64,000 bases of DNA from Saprospiraceae bacterium (GCA_024103005.1 JAGFJA010000075.1:1-64000), one strand, 5' to 3'; counted from the first letter of the stretch, positions 26,825 through 36,151 are shown. Numbers and translations: made by a program. Notes: a model not told the origin generated them from the sequence alone.

Positions 26825-27937
26825 TCAACCCCTGCCTCTTGATCTGGGTGAGGAGCTTGCAGGACTTGAGGATCTGTTGTTAGAATTTCCGCTGTCGAAT
26901 GAACTATTAGAGCGGGAAGGACTGAAGTCAGAACTGCTTGATCTCGTTCTGCTTGGTGTTTCGAACGAACGATTAGAGCGGGACTCATAGGTTGGTCTGG
27001 TCTCTTTCTGTGGTGTGGTACGCGTTCTGGTTGGTCTTGTTTCACTATTGCGTGAAGGTGACAGGTTGCGGTCTCTGGATGGAGTTGTAGCTCTTGTATT
27101 ATTTCTGTCACGTGAGCTTGTAGTGGATCGGCCTTCGATAGACTGGTCAGATGAAGGATTCAGCCTGTCTCTGCTATTGTTTGTCTTCGTACCTTCATTT
27201 GAACGGATGTGTGTTTTATAACCTGAATTGCTTCCTACGACTGCTCCACCATTTCTGGCACCGTACACTCTGTTGTTTTTGCTGTTATTCCATCCATAGT
27301 CATTGCCCCAATAGTTATTATAGTATGGATAACCGTAATAACTATAAGGATATCCGTAGCCATATCCGTAACCATAACCATATCCATAATTGTATGGATA
27401 GCCATAGCCGTAACCCCAAGGGTTGTTATAGCCGTAATAGCCGTAAGGGCTGCCATAGAAGCTGTCATACATAAAAGGATCATTCCAGAATCCTGCATTG
27501 TAATATCTGTTATAACTGAAGAACGGATCATACATAAAAGTTACACTCGGACGGAAAGCCCAGCTATTGTATCCAAATCCTCCGCTGTACCATGGATCGT
27601 AATAGCCAAAGCCACTGTTATTGTATCTGTGGAATCGGTTTATCCTATTGGTATAGTAATAGTCATCATAATTGCCGTCGTTGTAGTCATAACTATCATC
27701 GTCGTAACTACCGGAAGAGATGGCATTATTTCCTTCATACCCTCGTGTACTCCCGCCATCGTCATTATATGAGTTATAGTTGTTCGAACCGGAGGTATAA
27801 TTATCTGCCTGTGCATAAGATGCAGGAAGTTTATCCTTTTTCGGATTAAAATAGACGTCATCAAATTGTGCCTGCGCAGAATATGATTGGATAATCATAA
27901 AAACTGCCAAAGGAACTAAAAATCGCAAAGCTTTCAT
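26825..27937 (-). CDS. Secreted low-complexity Tyr/Gly/Asn-rich protein with an Arg/Ser/Thr-rich tail
   Basis: No known family. From the second in-frame ATG (MKALRFLVPLAVFMIIQ...AQA) the 370-residue protein has a normal signal peptide, which is why this start is preferred over one 14 codons upstream. The mature part is an Asp/Ser/Tyr-rich stretch, then a core of Tyr-Gly dipeptides and Asn/Trp (about residues 105-225), then a tail of about 120 residues made almost only of Ser, Arg, Thr, Asn and Pro. There is no further domain and no T9SS tail. The composition is that of prion-like or self-assembling proteins. It could be a surface or matrix component, but the function is unknown. Confidence 0.65.
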   Translation of the reverse strand: MKALRFLVPLAVFMIIQSYSAQAQFDDVYFNPKKDKLPASYAQADNYTSGSNNYNSYNDDGGSTRGYEGNNAISSGSYDDDSYDYNDGNYDDYYYTNRINRFHRYNNSGFGYYDPWYSGGFGYNSWAFRPSVTFMYDPFFSYNRYYNAGFWNDPFMYDSFYGSPYGYYGYNNPWGYGYGYPYNYGYGYGYGYGYGYPYSYYGYPYYNNYWGNDYGWNNSKNNRVYGARNGGAVVGSNSGYKTHIRSNEGTKTNNSRDRLNPSSDQSIEGRSTTSSRDRNNTRATTPSRDRNLSPSRNSETRPTRTRTTPQKETRPTYESRSNRSFETPSRTRSSSSDFSPSRSNSSFDSGNSNNRSSSPASSSPRSRGRG

Positions 27938-28129
27938 TTTATAAAAATTTAAGATTAATAACTTATTTACTGTAAACAACGGCTAAAGTATTACTTTTAT
28001 CCCTGAATTTTAGTTAAAATATTAATAATATTTATTTTCAATTAGTTAAATACTGCGTTGCTAATCTATACTATAACAATTATTTATTGCATAAAGTTAA
28101 GAAATTCATAGAATCAAGTTTTATAACAG

Positions 28130-29596
28130 ATGAGTAAAGAAATAACGAGCAGAGAAGAGAATTATTCGGCATGGTACACAGATATTGTTTTGAAGGCAGG
28201 TCTGGCTGAGCACTCAGCAGTTAAGGGTTGTATGGTTATCAAGCCTTATGGATATGCGATATGGGAAAAAATGAGAGACCAGCTTGATCTGATGTTTAAG
28301 GAGACCGGCCATGTCAATGCCTACTTTCCACTTCTTATTCCCAAGAGTTTTCTGAGTAAGGAAGCACAGCACGTCGATGGATTTGCCAAGGAATGTGCCG
28401 TGGTCACTCACCACCGACTGATGAATGACCCGAATGGCAATGGGGTTGTAGTGGATCCGGATGCAAAACTGGAAGAAGAATTAATTATCCGTCCGACTTC
28501 TGAGACCATTATATGGAATACATACCGGGACTGGATCAAGTCATATCGCGATCTCCCCTTACTGATCAATCAGTGGGCTAATGTCATGCGCTGGGAGATG
28601 CGTACCAGACTGTTTCTCCGTACGGCTGAATTTTTGTGGCAGGAAGGTCATACCGCCCATGCCACTGCTGAAGAAGCTATCGCAGAATCCAGGACTATGC
28701 TGGATGTCTATGCCGAATTTGCCGAAAATTTTATGGCAATGCCCGTCATCAAAGGTGTCAAGTCGGAAAATGAAAGATTTGCCGGAGCAATAGATACCTA
28801 CACCATCGAGGCGCTGATGCAGGATGGCAAGGCTCTCCAGGCAGGAACATCCCACTTCCTGGGACAAAATTTTGCAAAGGCCTTTGATGTGCGCTTTCTC
28901 AATGATAAAAATACGGATGAATACGTATGGGCCACCTCATGGGGTGTATCCACCCGACTCATCGGAGGATTGATCATGACCCATTCGGATGATCACGGTC
29001 TGGTTTTGCCACCTAAATTGGCTCCTATTCACGCGGTCATCGTGCCTATCCCTAAAGCTTCTGCAGAAATAGATGATGTGGCAAATAACCTCACGGCACA
29101 ATTGAAACAAAAAGGCTTTACCGTCAAGTATGATAATGATGAAAAACGACGACCCGGTTTTAAATTTGCGGAATATGAGATGAAAGGTGTTCCGATACGG
29201 ATCGGTATTGGCGCACGCGACCTGGCAAACGGTGAAGTCGAAATGGCACGCAGGGATACACTTGAAAAGTCACAGGTAAAGTTGGATCATCTGGCGCAGA
29301 CTGTTGAGGAGACACTTGAAGCCATACAGCAAAACCTCTATGCCCGCTCCAAAGCTTACAGAGATCATCACATTACGGATGTTCGGAATTTTGATGAGTT
29401 TAAGGAAGTGCTGACTCAAAAAGGCGGATTTGTCAGGGCATTCTGGGATGGTACGACCGAAACAGAAGAAAAAATTAAAGAAATGACCAAAGCTACCATA
29501 AGATGCATACCTTTGGACAGCAAAGAGGAAGAAGGTGTGTGTGTTTATTCAGGTAAAAAAGCTAATCAAAAGGCATTATTCGCCATCGCATATTAA
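28130..29596 (+). CDS. proS: Prolyl-tRNA synthetase (archaeal/eukaryotic-like ProS)
   Basis: A class II aminoacyl-tRNA synthetase of 488 residues, the short form without the bacterial editing insertion. Motif 1 region: [20 protein letters not shown]; the TSET-like stretch [10 protein letters not shown] and [12 protein letters not shown] lie in the catalytic core. The anticodon-binding domain follows with [11 protein letters not shown], then the C-terminal zinc-like/extra domain ([21 protein letters not shown]), which fits the second group of ProS. The starting residues [16 protein letters not shown] are typical. A DUF3127 gene follows 12 bases later, so they are probably co-transcribed. Confidence 0.95.
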   Translation: MSKEITSREENYSAWYTDIVLKAGLAEHSAVKGCMVIKPYGYAIWEKMRDQLDLMFKETGHVNAYFPLLIPKSFLSKEAQHVDGFAKECAVVTHHRLMNDPNGNGVVVDPDAKLEEELIIRPTSETIIWNTYRDWIKSYRDLPLLINQWANVMRWEMRTRLFLRTAEFLWQEGHTAHATAEEAIAESRTMLDVYAEFAENFMAMPVIKGVKSENERFAGAIDTYTIEALMQDGKALQAGTSHFLGQNFAKAFDVRFLNDKNTDEYVWATSWGVSTRLIGGLIMTHSDDHGLVLPPKLAPIHAVIVPIPKASAEIDDVANNLTAQLKQKGFTVKYDNDEKRRPGFKFAEYEMKGVPIRIGIGARDLANGEVEMARRDTLEKSQVKLDHLAQTVEETLEAIQQNLYARSKAYRDHHITDVRNFDEFKEVLTQKGGFVRAFWDGTTETEEKIKEMTKATIRCIPLDSKEEEGVCVYSGKKANQKALFAIAY

Positions 29597-29608
29597 ATTA
29601 TTATTTCT

Positions 29609-29953
29609 ATGAGTTTTGAAATATCAGGCAAGTTAGTCAAGAAATACGATACTGAGTCCAAGACGGCAACCTTCCAAACTCGTGAGTTTGTCATCGTTAC
29701 TGAGGAAACCTACCCTCAGTATATCAAGTTTCAGCTGTCACAGGAAAGAGTTAATCTGATAGAGCCTTTTGAGGAGAATGACGTCATCAGGGTTTCATTC
29801 GACCTGAGAGGCAGGGAATGGCAGGGGAAATATTTTACCAATCTGAATGCCTTCCGGATTCAGGGAGCAGGCAATGATGCACCCAATGTTCATCCGGGAA
29901 ATGACATTCCTTTTGAAATAGATAATCAGTCAGAGACGGATCTGCCTTTTTAA
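29609..29953 (+). CDS. DUF3127 domain protein
   Basis: A short protein of 114 residues with the DUF3127 pattern (YDTESKTATFQTREFVIVTEE, then YPQYIKFQLSQERV, RVSFDLRGREWQGKYFTNLNAFRI) and an acidic, Asp/Asn-rich tail ending in DLPF. The tail and the OB-fold-like strands recall the acidic tail of single-stranded DNA-binding proteins, which end in a similar hydrophobic tip. The function is not known. It follows proS by 12 bases and precedes a small exported protein by 12 bases, so all three may be one operon. Confidence 0.8.
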   Translation: MSFEISGKLVKKYDTESKTATFQTREFVIVTEETYPQYIKFQLSQERVNLIEPFEENDVIRVSFDLRGREWQGKYFTNLNAFRIQGAGNDAPNVHPGNDIPFEIDNQSETDLPF

Positions 29954-29965
29954 GGGATTGAATTT

Positions 29966-30529
29966 ATGAGGATGCGTATTTTTTATATATTATTTGCCGT
30001 GGTCTGCATTCAGACAATGTATGCCCAGCAACAGGACGATGAGATGCCTTTGACTGCCCTCAGCCTCACACAGGATGACGACTATACCGAATGGGATTTT
30101 TATAGTGAGGGTGAGCATGCGGTCGGTTATCTAAGATTGAGATGGAGGCATCTGAACGACTGGACGGAGTGGGATTATCGCATTGGTGAGATCACCGGAC
30201 AAATCAAGCAACGCACCAAGGGCGACCCAAATATCTGGGAACTGCGCAGTCAGAACACGGTCCTTACATTGAAAACCGTATATAGCGGCGATTTTAATCA
30301 ATGGCGGATTACGGATGACAGCAAGACACTTACCTTCAGTACCGAATACGCCAATGTCTATGACGGCTGGAAGACCAGCAGCAAGGCAGGAGAATTTGAA
30401 GTCTATACCCAGTGGGAGATGGATCCCAGGGACTGGATTATTTATGACAGGTTGAAGCCCGAGTATCACCAGCCATTTAAGGTAGCCATGGTTTTTTTGG
30501 CGAGTTATTATTCAAGTCCTAAGTATTGA
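29966..30529 (+). CDS. Hypothetical exported protein
   Basis: A 187-residue protein with a signal peptide (MRMRIFYILFAVVCIQTMYAQ). The mature part is Trp/Tyr/Asp-rich and has repeated strand-like pieces (YTEWDFYSEG, RLRWRHLNDWTEWDYRIG, DFNQWRITDDSKTLTFSTEY, YDGWKTSSKAGEFEVYTQWEMDPRDW). The recurring pattern of an acidic residue, Trp and Tyr about every 20-25 residues suggests a beta-structure with repeating strands. I do not recognise the family. It is the last gene of the proS group and is followed by repeat-bearing DNA. Confidence 0.7.
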   Translation: MRMRIFYILFAVVCIQTMYAQQQDDEMPLTALSLTQDDDYTEWDFYSEGEHAVGYLRLRWRHLNDWTEWDYRIGEITGQIKQRTKGDPNIWELRSQNTVLTLKTVYSGDFNQWRITDDSKTLTFSTEYANVYDGWKTSSKAGEFEVYTQWEMDPRDWIIYDRLKPEYHQPFKVAMVFLASYYSSPKY

Positions 30530-30835
30530 GCCATTGTACAGTAGAAGTGCCAGTCGTCCGGGACTATAGTTACGGCAGTCCGTGGTTGTTAGTGGTTAGT
30601 GGTTAGTGGTTAGTGGTTAGTGGTTAGTTGTTAGTTGTTAGTATTGAGTTCTTCGTTTGGCATACTCCAAACTTAAACGGTGTATGCTGAATAGCCAAAA
30701 GGTCGCCCCTACAGGACTTGATTTTTGCGCTATGATTAACATGCTACTACCAAAAGGTCGCTTCTAAGGAAGCTTTATATTCTGATAGATTATTTTACCT
30801 GTTGATGTTAATCTTATAATTTTTAACTCAAACTC
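30530..30835. other. Intergenic region with a 7-base tandem repeat
   Basis: A 306-base gap between convergent genes, without a supported gene. It holds the tandem repeat listed separately. The phrase AAAAGGTCGC also appears twice (about 30699 and 30751), which may be the remains of a duplicated segment. Confidence 0.5.
30585..30640 (+). repeat. Tandem heptanucleotide repeat, eight units
   Basis: Eight perfect 7-base units in a row: one GTTGTTA, five GTGGTTA, then two GTTGTTA (56 bases). It lies in a non-coding gap between convergent genes, about 55 bases after one stop and 195 bases from the other. Such a tract can change in length by slippage. Confidence 0.9.
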
Positions 30836-31969
30836 TTACCCTCTCTGTGGTATGAATATCTGATTAGGTGTGATACGCAGAGGTCGTGCCTTCCTTTCTG
30901 TCATCATGTCTCTGAACAGGTCGGTATATGAACCCGTATGTTGAATCATATTGCCATTTTCAAATGAATATCCTGCATATTTCTTTAAAAGGGTGGCATC
31001 CTTTTTGATTTTTTTGTAAAATTCAGGATAAAAAATGATGGGATGGTTTTCAAAACCCTTGCCGCTATTGGATTTTAAAAAAAGGCGTTCGATAGAGGCG
31101 CGGTTGATTTTCCGCTGGTCAATAGGAGTATATTCATTGCTGCTGTCATCATTCAGCACCATAAAATGAGGTGCTAAGTTCTTGATATTCTTCAGTACAA
31201 GCTGCAGGTTTTCATCCATAGCTTTTAATACACGAAGATTTATACCTACGATCAGACCTGAATTCTTTATCTCATTGATAAGCGTAAAGAGAGGGATGTT
31301 ATTATAAAGGATATTTTCTTCATTGATGCGGTGAGTAGTGGCATCACTCAGATTAAGGATGACGCCTTTGACGCCTTTTTCCACGAGGGACGGATAGTTA
31401 AATTGATAAGTGTCTTCCTGCAGAACCAGCCATGGCTCCGTATCCTTTTTACAGATATTCAGAAACCGCCCCAACATATAATTCATCGTACGGGGTTGGT
31501 GCCATTTGATGTAAAGCTTGTGGGTCTGCGGGCTCCACTTGAATTTTTCGGTGGCAAAAAGATCGATGGTCGTGTTGAGCCTGCTCTGACTGCCGCAACT
31601 AGTAAGGTCAATATATGAAACTCCGGGCGAAAGAAGGCTTTGGTCATCTTTGAGATGCTCAAATTCATGGATGATGTATCGCTCAAAAGCCTCGCCAAAA
31701 AAAGTAGGGATAAAAGGATTCCAGAAAAATTTGCCATTGTGTTTCAGGACCTTGTCAAAATGAAAAGGACTTGCCGAACCACTGTATTTTTTGTCTAAAT
31801 TTTTAAAATACTTTATCGCCGTATTCAGACTCTTGGTCTCACCCAGTCCCACCATAAATATGCGTGTCGTGAGTGCCGACATTAAAAAATTTTTTTCAAA
31901 CTTGCCTGAGCTGAGTATCTTCGATGAATGCTTTATTGGCACAACCTTTGACGTATCCTTATTCCCCAT
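30836..31969 (-). CDS. Unrecognised 377-residue cytoplasmic protein
   Basis: I do not recognise a family. There is no signal peptide and no membrane helix. The middle part alternates strands and helices in a way that suggests an alpha/beta barrel (WLVLQEDTYQFNYPSLVEKG, VKGVILNLSDATTHR, GLIVGINLRVLKAM, APHFMVLNDDSS). No CxxxCxxC motif of radical SAM enzymes and no nucleotide-binding loop is visible. The N-terminal region contains MVGLGETKSLNTAI and HEFEHLKDD. The gene is divergent from an exported protein gene, with a palindrome between them. Confidence 0.65.
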   Translation of the reverse strand: MGNKDTSKVVPIKHSSKILSSGKFEKNFLMSALTTRIFMVGLGETKSLNTAIKYFKNLDKKYSGSASPFHFDKVLKHNGKFFWNPFIPTFFGEAFERYIIHEFEHLKDDQSLLSPGVSYIDLTSCGSQSRLNTTIDLFATEKFKWSPQTHKLYIKWHQPRTMNYMLGRFLNICKKDTEPWLVLQEDTYQFNYPSLVEKGVKGVILNLSDATTHRINEENILYNNIPLFTLINEIKNSGLIVGINLRVLKAMDENLQLVLKNIKNLAPHFMVLNDDSSNEYTPIDQRKINRASIERLFLKSNSGKGFENHPIIFYPEFYKKIKKDATLLKKYAGYSFENGNMIQHTGSYTDLFRDMMTERKARPLRITPNQIFIPQRG

Positions 31970-31990
31970 AAGTCAAAAAACAAAATCTAA

Positions 31991-32008
31991 TTATACAAAA
32001 TTGTGTAA
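31991..32008. promoter_or_regulatory. Near-perfect AT-rich palindrome between divergent genes
   Basis: TTATACAAAATTGTGTAA has 8-base arms with one mismatch around a two-base centre. It lies 22 bases from the start of the unrecognised 377-residue protein and about 115 bases before the start of the divergent exported protein. It could be an operator for a dimeric repressor, but random AT-rich palindromes occur. Confidence 0.3.
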
Positions 32009-32082
32009 TTTGCGACAGGATGCAAATGGAATATTGGTTTTGCGAACAATATTTCCTATAAATTAACAACATTTTATATTGA

Positions 32083-32090
32083 TATCTTTG
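32083..32090 (+). promoter_or_regulatory. Promoter -7 box (TATCTTTG)
   Basis: An exact TAnnTTTG about 34 bases before the start codon of the exported 473-residue protein. The -33 element is not clear. Confidence 0.45.
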
Positions 32091-32124
32091 AAATATACTC
32101 TTAAATATTTGTTAAATTTAATAT

Positions 32125-33546
32125 ATGCGATTCGTTAATTTGTCAGTTCGTGCATGTATAGGGCTTTTGTGCCTTTTGAATATAACAGCATATAGCCAAT
32201 CGGTCGTTTTGTCCGGAGAGATTAGCATGAAGGCTGAGCATAACTTTGACTTAATCGGATATTTCAACAGAAAGATTACCCTTCTGGAAGAAGACGGTCG
32301 CAATGTCATCCTCCACCAGTTTGATGATCAACTTAAAGTGCTTGGCTCTCCTTCGATTACGGTAGATAATCACAAGGCCCGCCTTTTTGGTTACGTGCCC
32401 CAAGACAGTTTGCTTTCGCTTTATTATAAATATACCGAAGACGGGCAATATCTGATTTCTGTCGTCAATTATGATTCGCGACTCAATCTTGCAGGGAAGA
32501 CCATCCTCCGAGCTTATCCCAGAAATCAGGTAAGGCCTCTGACTGTCAGTGTCTCCCGTGATCACGCATGCCATCTGATTACTCTGGAAGAGTCACAGGA
32601 ACGTGCTAACCGCTACATCATGTATCATGCCCCGACCAATACCATCCTATGGCAACAGCAGGATCCCCTCGCCGATGAAAAAATCTTTGAAGAAGACCGG
32701 CGGGGCAGAATAGTCACCAATGACGGCTTATATTTATCTCTTTATGTCAGGGGGCATAATCGCCTGAAAAATGATTATTCCCTCCTTGTCATAGATCAAA
32801 ACGGGTTTAAACAGACGACGCTGAAACTTTCGGATGTGCCACTCACTGATATCAGGCTGAATTATGACAATCACCTCAAACAAATTATTGTGACAGGAAT
32901 ATATCTCGATCAGAATCTTACTGCTCAGGAAGGAATCCTGCTTATCAGACTTAGTGATGATCTCAACTATATCGGTGAGGTGAAAAAAATACCTTTTACT
33001 ACCCAGACAATAGTTGACTACTTGGGTCAGAGGCAGCGTTCAGGCGCAGGTATGACGGATATTTATATCAATGGCGTCATTGAACGAAAAGACGGGGGCA
33101 TCCTTATTTTATGCGAACAGAAAAAGGAAATAAGTCGGGTCAATAATACTGCCCGTAGTGCCTTTGTCCCCATGAGTACCAGCATCGACTACTATGTGGA
33201 AGATATCGTCCTCACCAGCCTTAGTGTGGGAGGCAACCTTGAGTGGCAGAAACTCTTGCAGAAAAAGCAGTATTCCTATGATGATAATGCCGTGTATTCA
33301 TCGTATTTTATCCATGCCAATCCATCACAGCTCCGCTTGCTCTACAATGACGAAATAAAAAATGAAAACACGATCAGCGAATATGTCGTCAATGCTCTGG
33401 GTAATGTGGATCGGCGAGTATTGTTTAATACGGTGGGAAGTGAAATCCATCTCCAGATCAGGAACTCGGTGCAGATCGATGCCAACAGCAGCATCCTGCC
33501 CAGTATCCGCAAGGGTAAGCTGCGATTAGTTAAAATTACTTATTAA
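32125..33546 (+). CDS. Hypothetical exported protein, beta-propeller-like
   Basis: A 473-residue protein with a signal peptide (MRFVNLSVRACIGLLCLLNITAYSQ). The mature part is built of repeated strand pairs with turns (KITLLEEDGRNVILHQFDDQL, DYSLLVIDQNGFKQTTLKL, IIVTGIYLDQNLTAQEGILLIRL, DGGILILCEQKK), spaced about 40-60 residues apart, which suggests a propeller or similar all-beta fold. I do not recognise the family. There is no T9SS sorting tail and no lipobox. It precedes the tRNA-Val gene, which has its own promoter. Confidence 0.7.
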   Translation: MRFVNLSVRACIGLLCLLNITAYSQSVVLSGEISMKAEHNFDLIGYFNRKITLLEEDGRNVILHQFDDQLKVLGSPSITVDNHKARLFGYVPQDSLLSLYYKYTEDGQYLISVVNYDSRLNLAGKTILRAYPRNQVRPLTVSVSRDHACHLITLEESQERANRYIMYHAPTNTILWQQQDPLADEKIFEEDRRGRIVTNDGLYLSLYVRGHNRLKNDYSLLVIDQNGFKQTTLKLSDVPLTDIRLNYDNHLKQIIVTGIYLDQNLTAQEGILLIRLSDDLNYIGEVKKIPFTTQTIVDYLGQRQRSGAGMTDIYINGVIERKDGGILILCEQKKEISRVNNTARSAFVPMSTSIDYYVEDIVLTSLSVGGNLEWQKLLQKKQYSYDDNAVYSSYFIHANPSQLRLLYNDEIKNENTISEYVVNALGNVDRRVLFNTVGSEIHLQIRNSVQIDANSSILPSIRKGKLRLVKITY

Positions 33547-33561
33547 AAAATTGAAAAAAAG

Positions 33562-33591
33562 TTGGTGATAATATAAAAAGATATATCTTTG
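33562..33591 (+). promoter_or_regulatory. Promoter of the tRNA-Val gene (TTG-N19-TATCTTTG)
   Basis: TTG at 33562-33564, a 19-base spacer, then TATCTTTG at 33584-33591. This is a full match to the Bacteroidota primary sigma factor consensus, about 29 bases before the mature tRNA. Confidence 0.8.
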
Positions 33592-33620
33592 CAACGCTTT
33601 TGAGAAAAAGCACACCTAAA

Positions 33621-33695
33621 GGGAGCATAGCTCAGTTGGTTCAGAGCATCTGCCTTACAAGCAGAGGGTCAGGGGTTCGAATCCCTTTGCTCCCA
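33621..33695 (+). tRNA. tRNA-Val (anticodon TAC)
   Basis: A 75-nucleotide cloverleaf. The acceptor stem pairs GGGAGCA with TGCTCCC, with A as discriminator. The D arm carries AGCTCAGTTGGTTCAGAGC. The anticodon arm is TCTGC-CTTACAA-GCAGA, giving anticodon UAC, which reads GUA and other Val codons. The T arm loop is TTCGAAT. The 3' CCA is not encoded. A promoter and a terminator are clear. Confidence 0.97.
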
Positions 33696-33704
33696 CTATA
33701 ATAT

Positions 33705-33737
33705 AAAGGGTTTCAAGTGATTGAAGCCCTTTTTTTA
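33705..33737 (+). terminator. Rho-independent terminator after tRNA-Val
   Basis: A 12-bp stem with one G-T pair (AAAGGGTTTCAA with TTGAAGCCCTTT) and a 4-base loop, running into seven or more T residues. Confidence 0.95.
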
Positions 33738-34264
33738 TTGATTTAATGCGCCTCTGATACGACATTCCGTTATTTGCCGGAATATTATACACTGCAAATT
33801 TCCTTTATCCTATAGCAATGATCTTCAAGTATTTATCATATTATATATAACAATATATGTTAATTGCGGCATAGTAATTGTTCTTTTATTTGGCAGATAT
33901 GATAATTTAGTTTTTTTTATGACTTATTTATTTTTTATTGTATGCTTCTGATGGAAAGTCAACCGACCTTCTCTGAAGACATCACAACCCGTTAAACACA
34001 CGATACTACCCGGGCGACAGGTGTCGTCTGCGCTTTTGAAATATCTTTTAATATCTGGTGGACAAAGGTCCTTAGATGACAGGACGTTGCCGAAAATCCT
34101 TTAAAGAACAGGTCGGAGAGCGTAAATTGGAGCATCATCTTAGACCCCAAATAAATGTAGTGGGGTTGGAATATATAAAAGATGCCCAAATACTATCTGA
34201 ATCGACCTTTACAAGACTATGAACTTAACATTTTTTGACTTATTAAACCTTTAAAATATCATTT
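33738..34264. other. Gap between tRNA-Val and the CUB-domain gene
   Basis: A 527-base gap. The first half is AT-rich and empty. From about 33950 to 34200 base composition is closer to that of coding DNA and two small inverted repeats occur (CGACA with TGTCG near 34015; ACCCCA at 34144 with TGGGGT at 34161), but I find no gene in any frame that looks real. It may be a decayed gene or the leader of the next one. Confidence 0.4.
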
Positions 34265-36130
34265 ATGATGAAAATCTTTACAAAACTTTTACTTACAGGA
34301 CTGATGTTCCTCTTCGCGTGGATGGGGGGAGCGCAGGCTACCACTTAAGGAAGTGCCACGACCATCAACCCGGCGTCCCTGCCCATTTCAGGCCAGAGTG
34401 TAGTCTGTGGTGGGGCAAACGATATTACTTATGCTGCAACTGCCGCTTCGGTTAAGACCGGCGGATGTACCAACAGTAGTTATTATGAAGGTCAGGAAGC
34501 TTTGTATGTTTTTACGCCTACAGCATCCGGACTATATAACATCAGCTATTCAGGGCAAACTTGGACAATGATAATGGTAACATTGGGATGTCCTACTACA
34601 ACCGGATCTACCTGTATAGGTGGAATTGCGAATTCATCCTCAAGTAAGAATATTGATGTTAATCTTACAGCCGGGCAAACCAACTATATCATGTTTGATA
34701 CCTGGCCAACACCTGACAGCCCATGCCCCGGGACGTTTTCAATGACGCCAACTGCGCCCCCATCAGGTTGCGGAGGCAATTTTTATGACAGCGGTGGAGT
34801 TGGTGGAAATTATTCAAACAATGAGAATAAAACTACAATTATTTATCCGGATAATTCGGGTGATGTAGTTTCTGTAAGCTTCACAGCTTTCGATACAGAA
34901 CAAGGATGGGATGGTCTGATAATTTATGATGGACCGGATGCATCTTATCCTGTTATATCCTCAGGATCTACTTATAATAGATCTACATGCCCCAATGGTG
35001 CATGGACAGGAATAGGCACATATTCTGCAGAGGGGTTGACTTTTACCTCGTCAGATCCATCTGGGGCTTTAACTTTTGTATTTACTTCAGATGCTAGTGT
35101 TAATTATTCTGGTTGGGAGGCAAGTATATCTTGTGCTCCGGGGAATGATGAATGCTCCGGTGCTATTAATCTGACTCCTACACCAGGTATATTTACTAAT
35201 CCTGGTACACAATCTTGGGGTACAGCAACTATGACGGGCTCTCCTGCACCTACTTGTTCCTATACTTATAAAAAAGATTTGTGGTATGTATTAACTACTG
35301 ATAGTGATGGCAATCAGGGAGAGAAGATAAAATTGGCTGTTTCACCATCTTCAGGCTATGATATTGCAATCGAGCTGTACACAGGGGATTGTGTTGGCGG
35401 TTTAACTTCAGTAATGTGTAAAGATACGGCATACAATGGCGGAACTGAAATTATTTATTTTCACGAGCCCAATACTCCACCTGAAATTAATGACGAAATT
35501 GAAACCAGAGAAAATACAAAATATTATTTGAAAGTTATGCTTTGGACTTCCTCGTCTGGGGGAACATTCGAGATTTCTGCAACAGGTTCGACTGCTCTCC
35601 TGGTCAACCTCATCTCTTTCAGCGCCCGCGCCCTCAACGGTAAGGAGGTAGGTCTCAACTGGAAGGTGGCTGCCGAGTCGGCTCTTGACGGCTACATCGT
35701 CGAGCACAGCACCGACGGCCGCAACTTTGAGGCGATCGGTAAGGTCAAGGCAGCACAGATGAGTGCTTATGCTTTCGTACACGATAATCCTGCACATGGG
35801 ATCAACTATTACAGGCTGCGTATGCTGGACGACAACGGCGCGTTCAAGTTGAGTGAGGTGCGTCAGGTAGTGTTTTCCAATGGTAAGTTGCTGACACTCT
35901 ATCCTAACCCGACTTCAGGTTTGGTATATATAGCTGGTCTTGAAGTGGCGAAGGGAGAGGCTGTAGTAGTGGTATATAATGAGATGGGGCAGGAAGTGTG
36001 GTCAGGCAAGATCGGCGGCGATGAACTGGCATCCAAGGGTATCGATATGAGCATGTACCCTGCCGGTGCTTACATGATCCGTGTCATATCCGACGAGGTC
36101 AACTCAACCATGCGTTTCGTGAAAGAGTAA
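34265..36130 (+). pseudogene. T9SS-exported CUB-domain protein interrupted by an in-frame TAA
   Basis: From ATG at 34265 the frame encodes a signal peptide (MMKIFTKLLLTGLMFLFAW, then MGGAQATT) and meets TAA at codon 28 (34346-34348). The same frame is then open for 593 codons. Coding resumes right after the stop (GSATTINPASLPISGQSVVC), so no frame change is involved. Domains after the stop: an N-terminal beta region, a CUB-like domain (codons about 169-284; GCGGNFYDSGG...DGLIIYDGPDASYP), a second beta region, and a type A T9SS sorting domain at the end (LTLYPNPTSGLVYIAGL...YPAGAYMIRVI). Without the stop it would be a secreted surface protein of about 620 residues. It may be a recent nonsense mutation, a sequencing error or a readthrough case. 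A shorter product from 34502 would lack the signal peptide. Confidence 0.8.
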
Positions 36131-36151
36131 ACGTGTTATGAAGCATAATTT

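Noticed and set aside
26788-27111. Alternative frame of 107 codons inside the low-complexity gene
   Set aside because: It overlaps the Arg/Ser-rich tail of the real gene and has no signal or family. It is a shadow of low-complexity DNA.
30585-30640. Telomere-like repeat that might mark a linear end
   Set aside because: The unit resembles a telomere motif only in being TTAG-rich. It lies between ordinary chromosomal genes, with no sign of an end.
33992-34189. Minus-strand frame of 65 codons in the gap after tRNA-Val
   Set aside because: No signal, domain or likely codon pattern, and no promoter. Treated as an accidental frame.
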